Made by a program: the position numbers and the translations under genes. From positions 1-64,000 of the forward strand of contig CAWIBS010000039.1 of assembly GCA_963834365.1 (NCBI GenBank): a stretch of DNA of 64,000 bases, in the 5' to 3' direction. Shown here piece after piece: positions 1-9,814 of the stretch (within the stretch, counting starts at the first letter, position 1; the number at the start of each line of letters is the position of its first letter). This stretch comes from CAWJAP01 sp963834365. Its GTDB lineage: Bacteria > Acidobacteriota > Vicinamibacteria > Vicinamibacterales > Vicinamibacteraceae. The notes beneath the pieces are model-generated. The model was not told the DNA's origin, did not search any database, and was given only the letters and a program-made list of their open reading frames with translations.

Positions 1-507
1 GTCGTCTATCTGGCGAATCCGATGGAACCCGGGAAGTTTGTTGAACGAGAGGTCCGGCTCGGTCAGACCTCGGGAGAACAGGTCGAAGTCGTCTCAGGCC
101 TTCAGCCAGGCGACGTCGTGGTGACTGAGGGCAGCTTCTTCGTCAGAGCCGAGCGTGAGCGTCGTGGTCTCAGGTCGGCGGCAAGCACGGCGAATGCGAG
201 CGCAACGCCAGCATCATCGAGCGACGGACGCAGCAGCGAGGCGGCCCAGATTGCGAAGGTGGTCGTGAGCGAACAGGGCTATGAGCCTGCGAAGGTGACG
301 TTGCGCGCCGGCACACCGGCACGCATCACGTTCGTGCGTACGACCGACAAGACGTGCGGCACAGAAGTGGTGTTTCCGTCGTTGAACATCAAACGAGCGC
401 TCCCGCTGAATGAGCCCGTAGTGATTGAGTTTACGCCGGCCAAGTCGGGAGACATCGCTTTCGCCTGCGGAATGAACATGCTGCACGGCACCGTCGTCGT
501 TCGATAG
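1..507 (+). CDS. RND/heavy-metal efflux membrane-fusion protein, C-terminal part, with cupredoxin-like tail (partial)
   Basis: The frame is open from base 1, so the gene begins before the window; 168 residues are visible. Residues 1 to about 55 resemble the end of a CusB/CzcB-type periplasmic adaptor, with the typical GLQPGDVVVTEG stretch that closes the membrane-proximal domain. After a Ser/Ala-rich linker, residues about 75-168 form a small cupredoxin-like domain ending in FACGMNMLHG, whose Cys, Met and His could bind copper. Proteins of this family link an inner-membrane RND pump to an outer-membrane channel and export Cu/Ag or Co/Zn/Cd. The pump gene is not downstream, so it should lie to the left of the window. 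The metal specificity is inferred from the tail only. Confidence 0.8.
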   Translation, partial: VVYLANPMEPGKFVEREVRLGQTSGEQVEVVSGLQPGDVVVTEGSFFVRAERERRGLRSAASTANASATPASSSDGRSSEAAQIAKVVVSEQGYEPAKVTLRAGTPARITFVRTTDKTCGTEVVFPSLNIKRALPLNEPVVIEFTPAKSGDIAFACGMNMLHGTVVVR

Positions 508-764
508 GCGGAGCCGGCATCATGTGATCACGCCTGGGATGATCGCGAACGGGAGCTGTGCCGGATCTCCAGGAAGGACCTGGAGCCCACCGGATCCAGA
601 GGCCGCGGCCACGGTATATGGGAGGAACGGCCTCCCGGTCGCGATTTCCTGTAGTAACGGCGCTCTCCACGACGGATCACTCCTTGCGAAACCGGTGCTC
701 TCGGCCTTGAGTCCTTCCGAAGGAATGGGCGGCGGGCCGTCTGTTCTCGATAGGAGTGCGGCTC

Positions 765-2183
765 ATGGCAAACGATGTGGTCTCATCCCCCCGCGCTCAC
801 CTCGTGGAATCCATACCCGTCGGTCTCGAGGACCTGCGCGGGACAGCGGGTGTCCAATACACCGAGGACGTGCTGGTTCGCTTGACCGGTTCCGCCCAAT
901 CCACGATCGACTTGACCGCCATGTATTGGGCGCTTCTGCCCGACTCCGAGAGCATCGACGAGAAGGGCTTCACGCCGGAGCAGTTCGAGCGGATGGGGGC
1001 GGGCGCCGGTCGCGCCCTCTACGACGCACTCCGCAATGCCGCCATGCCGCGGTGTGACGATTCGGATCCTGCAAAGCCCCGGCTTCTCCGGTCAGAAACA
1101 GGAGTCGGACACGCTCCGCGAGGAGTTCCCCGACCGCGTCTCCATCCGCTCGATCGAAATGGGCAAGTGGTATGGGGGCGGCGGAATCATGCACCAGAAG
1201 ATCTGGGTCTTCGACTCGCGCCACGTCTACGTCGGCTCGGCCAACATGGACTGGAAGTCGATCTCGCAGGTAAAAGAAATGGGTATCGCCGTCGAGGATT
1301 GCCCGGACCTGGCCGCCGACGCCGGCTGTTACTTCGAATCGTGGTGGTGCTTCAGCGCCCTCACCCCCGCATGCGTCGAAACGTTCGACCCCGTCGCGCG
1401 CATCGACCGCACCGTGCCGCGGTGGTCGAACCTGGTGCCGGTCGCACAACGCGCGCCATCGCCGTTGGGAGGCGAGCAATATGCGGCGACGTCCGGCCTC
1501 GAGAGCCCACTCCCGCTCGAACTGAACGGCGAACTCGGCAGCGCGTTCCTGACCGGATGCCCGAACGAGGTCATGGGTTCCGGCCGCACGTGGGATGGGG
1601 ATGGGCTCGTTCACACCATCAACGATGCGCGCAAGTCGGTGTGCGTGAGCGTCATGGACTTCGCTCCGACCAGTCTCTTTGGACGGGCAGAACCGAGGGT
1701 CGCCGAGCGGCCATGACGGGTCCATTCCCACCAACACGCCGGTGTGGTGGCCGAGCCTGACCGACGCGATTCTTTCCGCGGTGTTGACGCGCAAGGTCTA
1801 CGTGCGCCTGCTGGTCAGCAAGTGGGCCCATACATCCGGCCTGATCGAGCCGATGTTGCGAGCCTTGCAAGCAGGCCGCGGATGCCGGCCGCGCGGATCG
1901 ATTCATGACGGCCGGCCAGCTGGAGATCAAGCTGTTCATCATCCCTGGCTGGGACAGCACGAGCGGTAGTTTCCGCGCGTATCCCGGTCACACCCGTGTC
2001 AATCACACCAAGTACATCGTCACTGACCGCCGCATCAACATTGGCACATCGAACATGACGTGGGATTACTTTGCCTCGACCGCGGGGAGCAGCTTCAACG
2101 CCGATCATCCCGCGCTCGTCCGCACGCTGCAGGCCGTGTTCGATCGCGACTGGACGTCGAGCTACGCCTGGCGACTGACATAA
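765..2183 (+). CDS. PLD3/PLD4-like phospholipase D family protein (three frame changes)
   Basis: Both HKD half-sites are present. The first is HQKIWVFD followed by GSAN (near 1192-1250) and the second is NHTKYIVTD followed by IGTSN (near 2004-2056). Other segments match the animal PLD3/PLD4 subgroup rather than bacterial cardiolipin synthases: LVESIPVGL at the N-terminus, a TAMYWALLP strand, VSVMDFAPTSLF before the second half, and WWPSLTDAI with VRLLVSKW. Family members are phosphodiesterases; PLD3 and PLD4 act as 5'-3' exonucleases and in lipid exchange. No signal peptide is visible. The product is spread over three frames, with shifts near 1045, 1683 and 1870-1900. Each part aligns in the correct order, so the gene is either recently broken or carries sequencing indels. 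The ATG at 765 is the only start that includes the N-terminal motif. Confidence 0.72.
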
Positions 2184-2290
2184 TCGTCCGGCCGCTATCG
2201 AAGAACGCCCGTAACCTCAATCGACACAACGCGTACGGTGTTCTCTGATCCAGTTGGGATATCGTTCCCGGTGACTATTCTGGAGGCACT

Positions 2291-2737
2291 ATGGCCAATC
2301 CGCTGACGCTCCTGATGCCGGTCGTTCCCGGCAGTGATCCCTCGGCAATCGCCGCGACCATCGCCAAGAACCAACAGCAGATCGACAACGCCCTGACACA
2401 GGTGGGCACGGTGCACTATGCGCGTTTCCTGCTGCTGGATTCGTCCGTGCCGAACCTGCAGCCGGGCACCGGCAAGGGGCCGTTCGTGCTTGCCGTCATC
2501 ACCGCCTACGACGGCGACTTCAATGCCTATATCCAGGACTTCGTGGCGCAACTCGGTGCGGTCTTCGATGCGCTGCTCGCGTTCACCGTCGGCGGCGCGG
2601 CCGTGATCCCGGTGGCGGACCACATCGCGGCGTTCACGGCTTACATCCAGGCCAACGATGCCTCACAGCATGCGCCGAACCAGGGGCTCTATCAGGCGTA
2701 CCCGCTGACGGTCCAGCAGATTCTCGCGGGCGGCTAG
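2291..2737 (+). CDS. Small hypothetical protein paired with DyP peroxidase
   Basis: An intact 148-residue protein with a GGAGG ribosome-binding site at about 2281-2285. It has no signal peptide and no membrane segment. The segment VHYARFLLLD followed by FVLAVITAYDGDF resembles the ferredoxin-like beta-alpha-beta repeats that occur in and beside dye-decolourising peroxidases and related haem proteins. The stop codon is 12 bases from the peroxidase start, so the two are almost certainly cotranscribed. A role as partner, cargo or regulator of the peroxidase is inferred from context only. Confidence 0.7.
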   Translation: MANPLTLLMPVVPGSDPSAIAATIAKNQQQIDNALTQVGTVHYARFLLLDSSVPNLQPGTGKGPFVLAVITAYDGDFNAYIQDFVAQLGAVFDALLAFTVGGAAVIPVADHIAAFTAYIQANDASQHAPNQGLYQAYPLTVQQILAGG

Positions 2738-2749
2738 GCTGGCGCGCCC

Positions 2750-4173
2750 ATGGCCGGCACCAGCATCGACTACGCCGACGTCCAAGGCACCATTCTGCGC
2801 GGCTACCGGGTGGACCTCGCGCGTCATTTCGTCCTGAGCGTGACCGACGCCGCGGGCGCAGCGCGCGTTCATCGGGCACCTGGTCGACGGAAGCGGCGGC
2901 GTGCCCAGGATCACGACGGCGGCGCGCTGGACGAACGAAGCCGGAGTGCTTCGTCAACATCGCGTTCACGTGCACGGGTTTGTCGGCATTGGGGCTGACC
3001 GCCGCAGAGCTCGCCACGTTTGATCTGGCGTTCCAGCGCGGAGCGACCAGCGACGTATCGGCAGCGACGGTCGGCGACGTGGGCGAGAGCGCGCCCGCCA
3101 ACTGGATTGGCGGACTCGCTGACGGCTCACGCGTGCACGTCGTGCTCAACCTGTGGGTGCACAAGGATCCGGCCGTTCTCGAGGAAGTCACGGCGCGGCT
3201 GCGCGCCGCATTCGCCAGCTGCATGACGGAGCTGTCGGCGCACGACGCCCAGGCGCTGCCGGACAATTTCGTTCATTTCGGGTACCACGACAACATCGCG
3301 CAGCCCACGATCGACGGCGCTCCTCCCCGGAAGCATCCGATCCCCGACGATCAGCCGGTTGTGCCGACGGGAGAGTTCCTGCTCGGCTACCAGAACGCCT
3401 ACCAATCAGAGTATTCCGTGCAGCCCGCCCAGTTGTCCACCAACAGCAGCTACGCGGCATTTCGGATCCTCGAGCAGGACGTCGTCGGTTTCGAACAGTT
3501 CCTCGAGACCTTTGCGCCCAAAGCGCGCATCGATCCCGAGATGCTGGCCGCGAAGGTGTGCGGGCGCTGGCGCAACGGCAATCCGCTGGAGCTGATGCCC
3601 GACGCGCCAGGCACGACGTTGCCGCTGAATCAACTGAACGACTTCACGTACGTGAGTGCCGATCCCGGGAAGGACGACACCCTGGGTCTCCGCTGCCCGA
3701 TCGGGTCGCATATCCGGCGCAACAACCCGCGAAACCAGAGTGTGGTGGGCACAGACTCGACACATCACCGCATCGTGCGCCGCGCGATGCCGTACGGCCC
3801 CGCGTACGACCCGGCGCATCCCGATTCAACGCCGCGAGGCCTTATCGGCTATTTCATCAACGGCAGCCTCACCAACCAGTTCGAGTTCCTGCAAGGGCAG
3901 TGGGACCTCACCTCCACGTTCGTGAAGTCGGCCACCGGGCCCGGCGGGCCGGACGCCGGCAACGCCGTTTTCAATATCAGCGGCGAAGATGTGTTTCTCG
4001 GGGTGAACAACCCGTCCGACAGCTCCTTTACGCTGGCGGCGCTGGGCGCCAAGGGGAAGAACAACACCAACATCACGGGTTATCGGCGACTCATCACGAC
4101 CCGCGGCGGCGTTTACTGCTTTCTCCCGAGCATCAGCGGCCTGCGCTATCTCGCCGCCCTTCCTTCAGCGTAA
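2750..4173 (+). CDS. Dye-decolourising (DyP-type) haem peroxidase, two frame changes near the N-terminus
   Basis: The product opens with MAGTSIDYADVQGTILRGY, the usual DyP N-terminus. It changes frame near 2864 and again near 2940, then runs intact to 4173. The haem-pocket motifs are visible: GYHDNIAQP (the GxxDG region with the catalytic Asp), GSHIRRNNPR containing the proximal His, and RRAMPYG with the distal Arg. DyP enzymes use hydrogen peroxide to oxidise dyes, lignin-like phenolics and other substrates. The Gly that normally follows the catalytic Asp is Asn here, which is unusual. There is no signal peptide, so the protein is cytoplasmic or carried by another route. The preceding small gene at 2291 appears to be in the same operon. 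The two shifts compensate in order and the rest is well conserved, which suggests indel errors. Confidence 0.85.
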
Positions 4174-4220
4174 GGTCGTTGCCCAGCTCAGCTCAGCGAG
4201 CGGGTGCTCACCGTCCACCA

Positions 4221-4676
4221 CTACTCTGCTGACGCGGTCGCAACCTGGCTGGCAAATCTGGTCAGCCAGCCCCGACCGTCGAATTGATCGATTCTGCGAC
4301 GCGAGCGGAGGTCCGTGCGCTCGACGACTCCACGTTCGTCGACGGTTATAAGGGCGCGTTCCTCGCTACTGCCCAGCGCGACAAAAAACCAGATGATCCA
4401 CCAAAGTCCCATTGTCGGTAGTCCGAGGAGGAAGTGGACCGCGTGCTTCACCCGGCCGCCCCAGACGAGCACCACCTGAGTCTGCGTTTGTCCTTCAAGG
4501 CGGACGTCGCCACGCGAGAAGTGCTGGATGGCCTTACCGAGGATGGTGGCCCGCTCACCGTCCGTGATCAGATTCGGATCGGGCGGTGTCGGTGTGGTGA
4601 CCAGATCGCGGCCACAGAAGCGGCAGACGACGGCAGCGTCCTGGATTTCCTCGGCGCAGTAAGGGCAAGTTTTCAT
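4221..4676 (-). CDS. Zinc-ribbon membrane protein
   Basis: A 151-residue protein starting with a zinc ribbon: CPYC at residues 4-7 and CRFCG about 10 residues later. A soluble segment follows, then one or two hydrophobic helices around residues 82-102 (FLLGLPTMGLWWIIWFFVAL) and a short cytoplasmic-looking tail of PH-like character. The arrangement of an N-terminal ribbon, a bilayer anchor and a small domain is common in bacterial proteins of unknown function. It runs in the same direction as the MarR gene at 4750-5271 and lies about 70 bases downstream of it, so it may be under MarR control. The function is unknown. Confidence 0.7.
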   Translation of the reverse strand: MKTCPYCAEEIQDAAVVCRFCGRDLVTTPTPPDPNLITDGERATILGKAIQHFSRGDVRLEGQTQTQVVLVWGGRVKHAVHFLLGLPTMGLWWIIWFFVALGSSEERALITVDERGVVERTDLRSRRRIDQFDGRGWLTRFASQVATASAE

Positions 4677-4749
4677 AGTGAGGTTCTCTTCTAACAGGTT
4701 ATGAACGGTGTGAACCAGGCGAACGAATCGATTTGGCGCGTCATGAGGC

Positions 4750-5271
4750 CTACGGGCGTTTTCTCAAAGGTTGAGGAGGCCGCCGCGAGGCTTCTGGAGC
4801 CTGTGTCCCTTTCGCCCGGTTAAACGCTTCAGCCTCGTCAAGCAGCGTTTCAAGCGTCTGCATCAGTGCGGCATGTCGCTTACCGGTGCGTCCGCCAATT
4901 GGTCTCAAGAGCTGGTCGTAGAGCTCTCGCATCACCGCCGCCGCGTGCACGACCAGGTCAGCGCCTCGTGCGGTCAGCTCCAACTGAAACGCGCGCGGAT
5001 CGCCGGGGTGATCAGCGCGCCGCAGCAGGCCGGCGTGCTCCAACACACGAGCGAGCTTCGAGACGTACATGACCTCGAGGCCAGCGAAGTCCGCGAGTTC
5101 GCGCTGGCTCGGCATTGCGCCACTACGGGAGAACTCGTCAAGCGAGGCCAGAAGGAGGTAGTGCGCGTGCGTCAGCCCGAACCGATTCAAGGCCCGGTCA
5201 ACGGCGACCCGCCACTTGGTCGAGAGGTGCCACAGCAGATAGCCGACCGTCTGGACGCGCCTGGGTGTCAT
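4750..5271 (-). CDS. MarR-family transcriptional regulator
   Basis: A 173-residue winged-helix repressor. The recognition region reads SQRELADFAGLEVMYVSKL followed by the LEHAGLLRR wing, with HPGDPRAFQLELT as the wing hairpin, all typical of MarR dimers. The start at 5271 (MTPRRVQ) is preferred over the in-frame upstream ATG at 5307, because the upstream option would read through the palindrome at 5285-5303, which lies just before the gene and looks like an autoregulatory operator. MarR proteins usually repress themselves and a neighbouring efflux or detoxification gene in response to phenolic or oxidant ligands. The likely co-transcribed gene is the zinc-ribbon protein at 4221. The tail after about residue 150 is basic and proline-rich. 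Confidence 0.85.
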   Translation of the reverse strand: MTPRRVQTVGYLLWHLSTKWRVAVDRALNRFGLTHAHYLLLASLDEFSRSGAMPSQRELADFAGLEVMYVSKLARVLEHAGLLRRADHPGDPRAFQLELTARGADLVVHAAAVMRELYDQLLRPIGGRTGKRHAALMQTLETLLDEAEAFNRAKGTQAPEASRRPPQPLRKRP

Positions 5272-5284
5272 GTTGATTACTATA

Positions 5285-5303
5285 CATGGATACGATATCC
5301 ATG
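5285..5303. promoter_or_regulatory. Palindromic operator upstream of the MarR gene
   Basis: A perfect inverted repeat, CATGGATA-CGA-TATCCATG, has 8-bp arms and a 3-bp spacer. It sits 14-32 bases before the MarR start codon in an otherwise AT-richer stretch. Size, symmetry and position fit a MarR dimer site used for autorepression. Binding is inferred. Confidence 0.55.
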
Positions 5304-5699
5304 ACAACTATGTTCCGGATTCATGTGCACGGGGTAGGCCGTCCCAATCACTGTCGAGCTAGTGGGGGCTCCGGAATCGCTCGCGGTGCGCAAGCCTCAC
5401 GGCCGTTAAGTGGGCGTGGCGTGTAAAACCTAGCTGCCCTTTCCGGTCAGATTTATGGCGGGTCGAGGGATGTTTTCCGGCGTGGGACGCGGGTGCCGGA
5501 CGTCTTGCGGCGCCTCAAGGGCACGAAGCGGCCCGCGTCGCCGTTGGCATCGCCCTTCAAGGCGGGCGTGCCCACGCGGGTCGGGCGTTGCGCCCGGGGT
5601 TTCGCGACACGCTCGCGGATCTCTGGTTACGCCCGGGCATGGCTCGAGCAGTTTGTGGAGCAGTTCCGCAATGGGATCCGTAGCCGTCGTCACGACGGA

Positions 5700-6149
5700 G
5701 TTGAGAACCGCGCGTGCCGCAGTCTGGAGCGCCGCTTCAAACGCGCGCGCCTCGGCCGCTTCAAGCCCCTCGCCGATTTTGAGTGGGACTGGCCGAAGGC
5801 GATCGATCGCCGGCTGGTCGAGCGCGCCGCGGAGAATGTTGGTGCTGGTCGGCGCCCAGGGCCTCGGCAAGGACGATGGTTGCCAAGAACCTCGTCCACC
5901 AAGCCATCCTGCACGGCCACTCTTCGCTCTTCACCACCGCCGCCGATCTGCTCCTCGATCTCAATGGCCAGGAAACCGCCCGCGGCCTCGACCGGCGGCT
6001 CCGCCACTACACGCGCCCACAGCTCCTGTGCATCGACGAAATCGGCTGCCTAGCCCGATGCCCACGCCGCCGACCTCCTCAAGATCACGGGCGACAGCTA
6101 TCACCTGCGCGAGGCCGAACGCCACCAGAAAGGCCAACGCGCTTCGTAG
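5700..6149 (+). pseudogene. istB: IS21-type transposition helper ATPase (IstB) remnant
   Basis: Pieces of an IstB/DnaC-like ATPase are scattered over all three forward frames. First comes SLERRFKRARL...FEWDWPKAIDRRLVERA (about 5721-5825), then a Walker A region LVGAQGLGK (about 5845), then TMVAKNLVHQAILHGHSS and LLCIDEIG (5876-6050), and finally ADLLKITGDSYHLREAE ending at a stop at 6149. The middle to C-terminal section between the Walker B region and KITGDSY is missing, so this is a real deletion and not just base indels. No IstA transposase or terminal inverted repeats were found. This is a decayed insertion-sequence fossil. Confidence 0.75.
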
Positions 6150-7032
6150 CCAGTCGAGCCCCGGGTGTCCCTACCAGAAACTCGGTACCCATTGTGGCAG
6201 TTAAGGTTACCCTGCACGAGCCGGCATTCCCTTTTGCAGCTTGTTTTCGTAGTCCGCAAAGAGTGAGGCTGCGAGACCGCTCCACGCGCGGACTCCCCCG
6301 CCATGCACACTCCATGATCGAGATGCGGCCAATGTCGGTCGCCACTGCCGGCAGAGGCTGACTTGAGCTCAGGGGCCAGGCGGCCCAGAGTTGACAGCTC
6401 ACCGTTTAAACCACGAATGGCTGGCGGGTCCCGGCCTCGCCCGTTCATCGTTGAACCGCTGTTGCCGAGCACTTGGAGACTCAGAGGTTCAGGCTCGCGA
6501 CGGCTCAGCGCGCCCACGACGGCGCCCACCATTTGTGAAGCTCGGTGCGACTTCCTGCGACTCCCGGCGACCTCAGGAGACCCAGCAATGAACGCAGAAA
6601 GACGAAAACGCTAAGGAATCACGGCAAGACCGGCCGACTTCAAATTCTTTTTCGAACTCCTTGAATGCTTCGTTCTTCTGGTGCGTCCGTCGCACATCGA
6701 CGGCTTCGGACGCCCGTTGCCTGGCCTATCCCGCGCGCCGCGCAAGTGCTCTGCACCGCCGCAGGGCGAGCCTCACGGTCGTTGACGCGTCTCCACAATG
6801 TCTCCATGACTCCGGTCGACATTCGAGGATTCCCGAGGACTGATGCGGACTCGCTCGCGACGTCGAACGGATTCAAAATCAGACTCTTAGCACCAGAAGC
6901 GCCACGCCATCAATCACTTGACGTAGGCGCCTAACAAGAGGTCAACTCCCACCGCCTCCACCAGACTTCGCTCGCCTACGGCGAGCTTCGTCTAGGCAAG
7001 CCAGCGCGTCTCATTCACCAGCGAAGTCTGTC
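6150..7032. other. Gene-free stretch with mobile-element debris
   Basis: No credible coding frame was found. Possible frames on both strands are short, Arg/Pro-rich and lack ribosome sites. The segment lies between the istB remnant and a tyrosine-recombinase tail and is slightly less GC-rich by eye. A short sequence, GCGTCTCCACAATGTCTCCA (near 6787), nearly repeats the end of the recombinase fragment (near 7050), which suggests another lost copy of a similar 3' end. Confidence 0.5.
6970..6986. repeat. Short hairpin GCTCGCC-TAC-GGCGAGC
   Basis: A perfect 7-bp stem with a 3-base loop inside the gene-free stretch. No T-run follows, so it is a poor intrinsic terminator. It may be a REP-like element or part of an old attachment or IS end. 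Confidence 0.35.
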
Positions 7033-7225
7033 TTAGCCCTCCGTTCCTGGCGTCTCCACAATCTCTCCACACGGAGTCTTGGGCGGTGCGTCCAGCAGCC
7101 GAATCGCGTCCGCGATCGCTGCCGGACTCAGGTGCATGTAGCGTTGCGTCGTCGTCAGGTCCTGATGCCCCGCGAGTTCCTGAATAGCGCGGGCGGGCGC
7201 CCCGCGCGTGGCCAGGTGTGACACG
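7033..7225 (-). pseudogene. Tyrosine recombinase/integrase, C-terminal fragment
   Basis: The last 60 or so residues of a phage-type integrase are present: SHLATRGAPARAIQELAGHQ (the HxxR-like region) followed by LTTTQRYMHLSP with the nucleophile Tyr, and a tail ending GEIVETPGTEG. Upstream of SHLATRG the frame loses all similarity, so the catalytic N-terminal two thirds are gone. Together with the istB remnant it marks an old insertion or island boundary. It cannot be active. Confidence 0.75.
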
Positions 7226-7806
7226 GCAGGATGGTGGCTCTCGTTCTGGACAAGCGGCCCGCCCAGGCTGCTAGCGATCTCCTGAGCGCGCGTCGCTCTC
7301 TTGGCGTCGTTTTGGTGGTGCTCGGATTGATTGGCAGTTTCTATGTCGGCCGTCACTAATGGCCGCCACGAGATCGGGTCAAGCCACCCCAGGACTGCGA
7401 GAAGCCAGCGACGCCCTGAGCTCGATGACCATGGTCCCCCGGAGCTCCTCGATCTCGAGCCCCTCGCGTTCTCTGTTCCGGTCGCGCGCCATCGCGCTGA
7501 TACCGTTGACGGCTCCCACGCTAGAGCTGCAGCGATGAAGTAACGGGTCCGGGCGCACGCGCGCAGGTTTCCGCACTCAACGTGTTCGGTTCACGCTGTT
7601 TCATTCGTTGACGCGTGTACCCCAGCGAAGTCACGCACTACCGGTGTGTGACGATCACGAAAATGTCAGTCAGGACGCTCGCAACGGCTGTCCGTGGAGC
7701 CGTGCGCCGCCGGACGCTTGTCGCGGCGTCCCACAACCGCACGCCCTGACAGCGCACGAGCCTTCGCCGCGTGCAGCGTGTCGCGCCCGAAGGCAGGGGG
7801 ACGGTC
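7226..7806. other. Gene-free stretch before the copper-radical oxidase
   Basis: No supported gene was found on either strand. Frames present are short and of atypical composition. The last 15 bases hold an AGGGGG ribosome-binding site for the gene starting at 7807. The rest may contain its promoter, but I could not assign one. Confidence 0.4.
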
Positions 7807-9695
7807 ATGGCCAAGAAGCACGAACACCCGAAGCCAGGCGACGAGCACGGTGAATCGGGCGCCACGAGCCCGGAGCTGCGCCAGCTCATCCTCGACGCCA
7901 AAGTTCAGCAGCGGGTCCTCCGCTTCCTGAATGACGCGCGCGTCCCCGAGCAATTGATGGTGGCGCCGCACGACCGCCTCGCGATCGACGAGGAGACCCA
8001 CCACACCTCCGATCACATGGCGCACTTCGAGCACCTCGAGCCGAAGCAGGCCCTCGATTCGGAAGCTGGCCGAGCAGCTCCTCGTCGCGCGTCACCGCGA
8101 GTTCCCGCTCAGAGGCTTCACGAAGCTCGACGAGCTCATCGCCATCTCGCCCCGTCTCGCCGAGATCCTCAAGAAGCTGCTGGCCAGCTTCGGCCCGGCC
8201 AACTACGGCCGGTGGGACCTGCTCTATCCCATCGAGGCCGGCGTCGAGATCGAGCACGCGGCGTTGCTGCGCACCTACGAGGTCGTCTTCCTCGCCGACG
8301 GCACGAACACGCTCCTGTGGGATCCCTCCGACGAGACAACGCCGCAGTTCACGCTGCTCGATGGCCCGACCACGGGGCTCACGGCCAACCTCCTCTGCGG
8401 TGGCCATGCGTTCCTGTCCGACGGCCATCTGCTCACGGTTGGTGGCGGCGGCTTCGGCCCGGGCGCCCCGACGTCGAACCAAGCGTGGAAGCTCGACCCG
8501 GTGGCGCGGACCTGGAAGCAGGTCGGCAACATGGCGACGCAGCGCTGGTACCCGACAGTGCTCACGCTGGGGGACGAGACCGGGCCCACCGGCAAGTCAG
8601 GGCGATCGCTCGTCGCCGGCGGACAAGGTGCGGGCGGCCCGACGATGGAGGCCTACTCCGAGGTCGCCGAGACGTTCACGACGATCGTGCAGAACGGGCC
8701 GACGACCAAGACGTTCACGCAGACGTACCCCGGCCTCTCGCTCCTTCCCGGCGGCGAGGTGTTCTACACGCCCACCGGCTTTGGAAATTGCAGCACGGGG
8801 AGCGTGGCGGCGCTGAACGATCCTTCCTCGGTACTTCACCTTCTCGGTTCCGCAGGGTGCGAGCAACGGCACCTGGACCACCATCGGCACGGTGACGAAC
8901 CGCACCAAGGGGATGAACGCAATTCTGCTTCAGCCCTCCTACCCCTTCGTCCGCGTCGTCGTCGTCGGCGGCGGTGATGCGGGGTCGAGCGCCACGGCGC
9001 AGTCGATCAATCTCTCGACGCTGTCGCCCGCCTGGGGACCGGCGAGCTCGATCCCGGACGGCCGCGCGAGGGTCAACGTGAACGTGGTGCTCCTGCCCGA
9101 CGGCACCATCTTCGTGTGCGGCGGGACACAGAGCCCGCCCCATACCTCCTACATCTACAACCCGAACACGGCGGTGAGCCCGTGGCGCGAGATGGACGAC
9201 CTGAACGCGCCGCGGCACTACCACTCGTGCGCGCTGCTGCTGCCGAACGGCAAGGTGATGGCTGCGGGCGGGGCGGCACCAGGTGGCTGCACCGCGAGCG
9301 TCGAGAACACGATCGAGGTGTTCAGCCCGCCCTACCTGTTCAACGCGGACGGATCGCTCGCGAGCCGGCCGACGATTGCGAAGATCGACGGCGTCGTGCC
9401 GACGCCAGCCGTCGCGCCGACCGTGCACCACGGATCGACGTTCGTCATCGAGACCCCGGACGCCGACACGATCGGTCGCGTCGTCCTCGTGCGGCCAATG
9501 GCGGTGACGCACCAGACCGATACCGAGCAGCGCGTGATTCAGTGCTCGTTCGCGCAAACGGGCGCGACGCAGATCAGCGCCGTCACCCCGAACGGCATCC
9601 ATCCGCATGCGCTGGCGCCGCGGGGCTACTACATGCTGTTCATCCTGACGGCGACGGGCGTGCCGTCGGAGGGCAAGTTCTTCCATCTCCATTGA
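7807..9695 (+). CDS. Copper-radical oxidase of the galactose/glyoxal oxidase type (kelch propeller plus DUF1929), two frame changes
   Basis: About 628 residues in three frames, with shifts near 8050 and 8840. The kelch propeller repeats are clear, and the C-terminal Ig-like DUF1929 domain runs from about 9350 to the end. All radical-copper landmarks seem present. They are a Cys in NLLCGGHAFL and a Tyr in QRWYPT (the crosslinked pair), a Tyr-His in RHYHSCALLLPNGK, and a late His in VTHQTD. The family oxidises primary alcohols or aldehydes to aldehydes or acids with release of H2O2. There is no obvious signal peptide: the N-terminus MAKKHEHPKPGDEH is charged. The start at 7807 has an AGGGGG site. 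Peroxide from this enzyme could feed the DyP peroxidase encoded 3 kb upstream, but that is speculation. Confidence 0.8.
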
Positions 9696-9814
9696 GGTGT
9701 TGGCAACGGAAGGGCGGAGGCCACGGTTCACGCGCAGGAGCGGCGCAGCAGAGACCAACGGAGCCACACGTGGATTGCATCACACGCTCTTCGCTCGCCT
9801 CCGTCTCGCCGTCC

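Noticed and set aside
6640..6876. Possible second integrase end on the minus strand (GVMETLWRR resembles the GEIVET tail).
   Set aside because: Only a dozen residues look similar and no catalytic Tyr region is present; noted as repeated DNA only.
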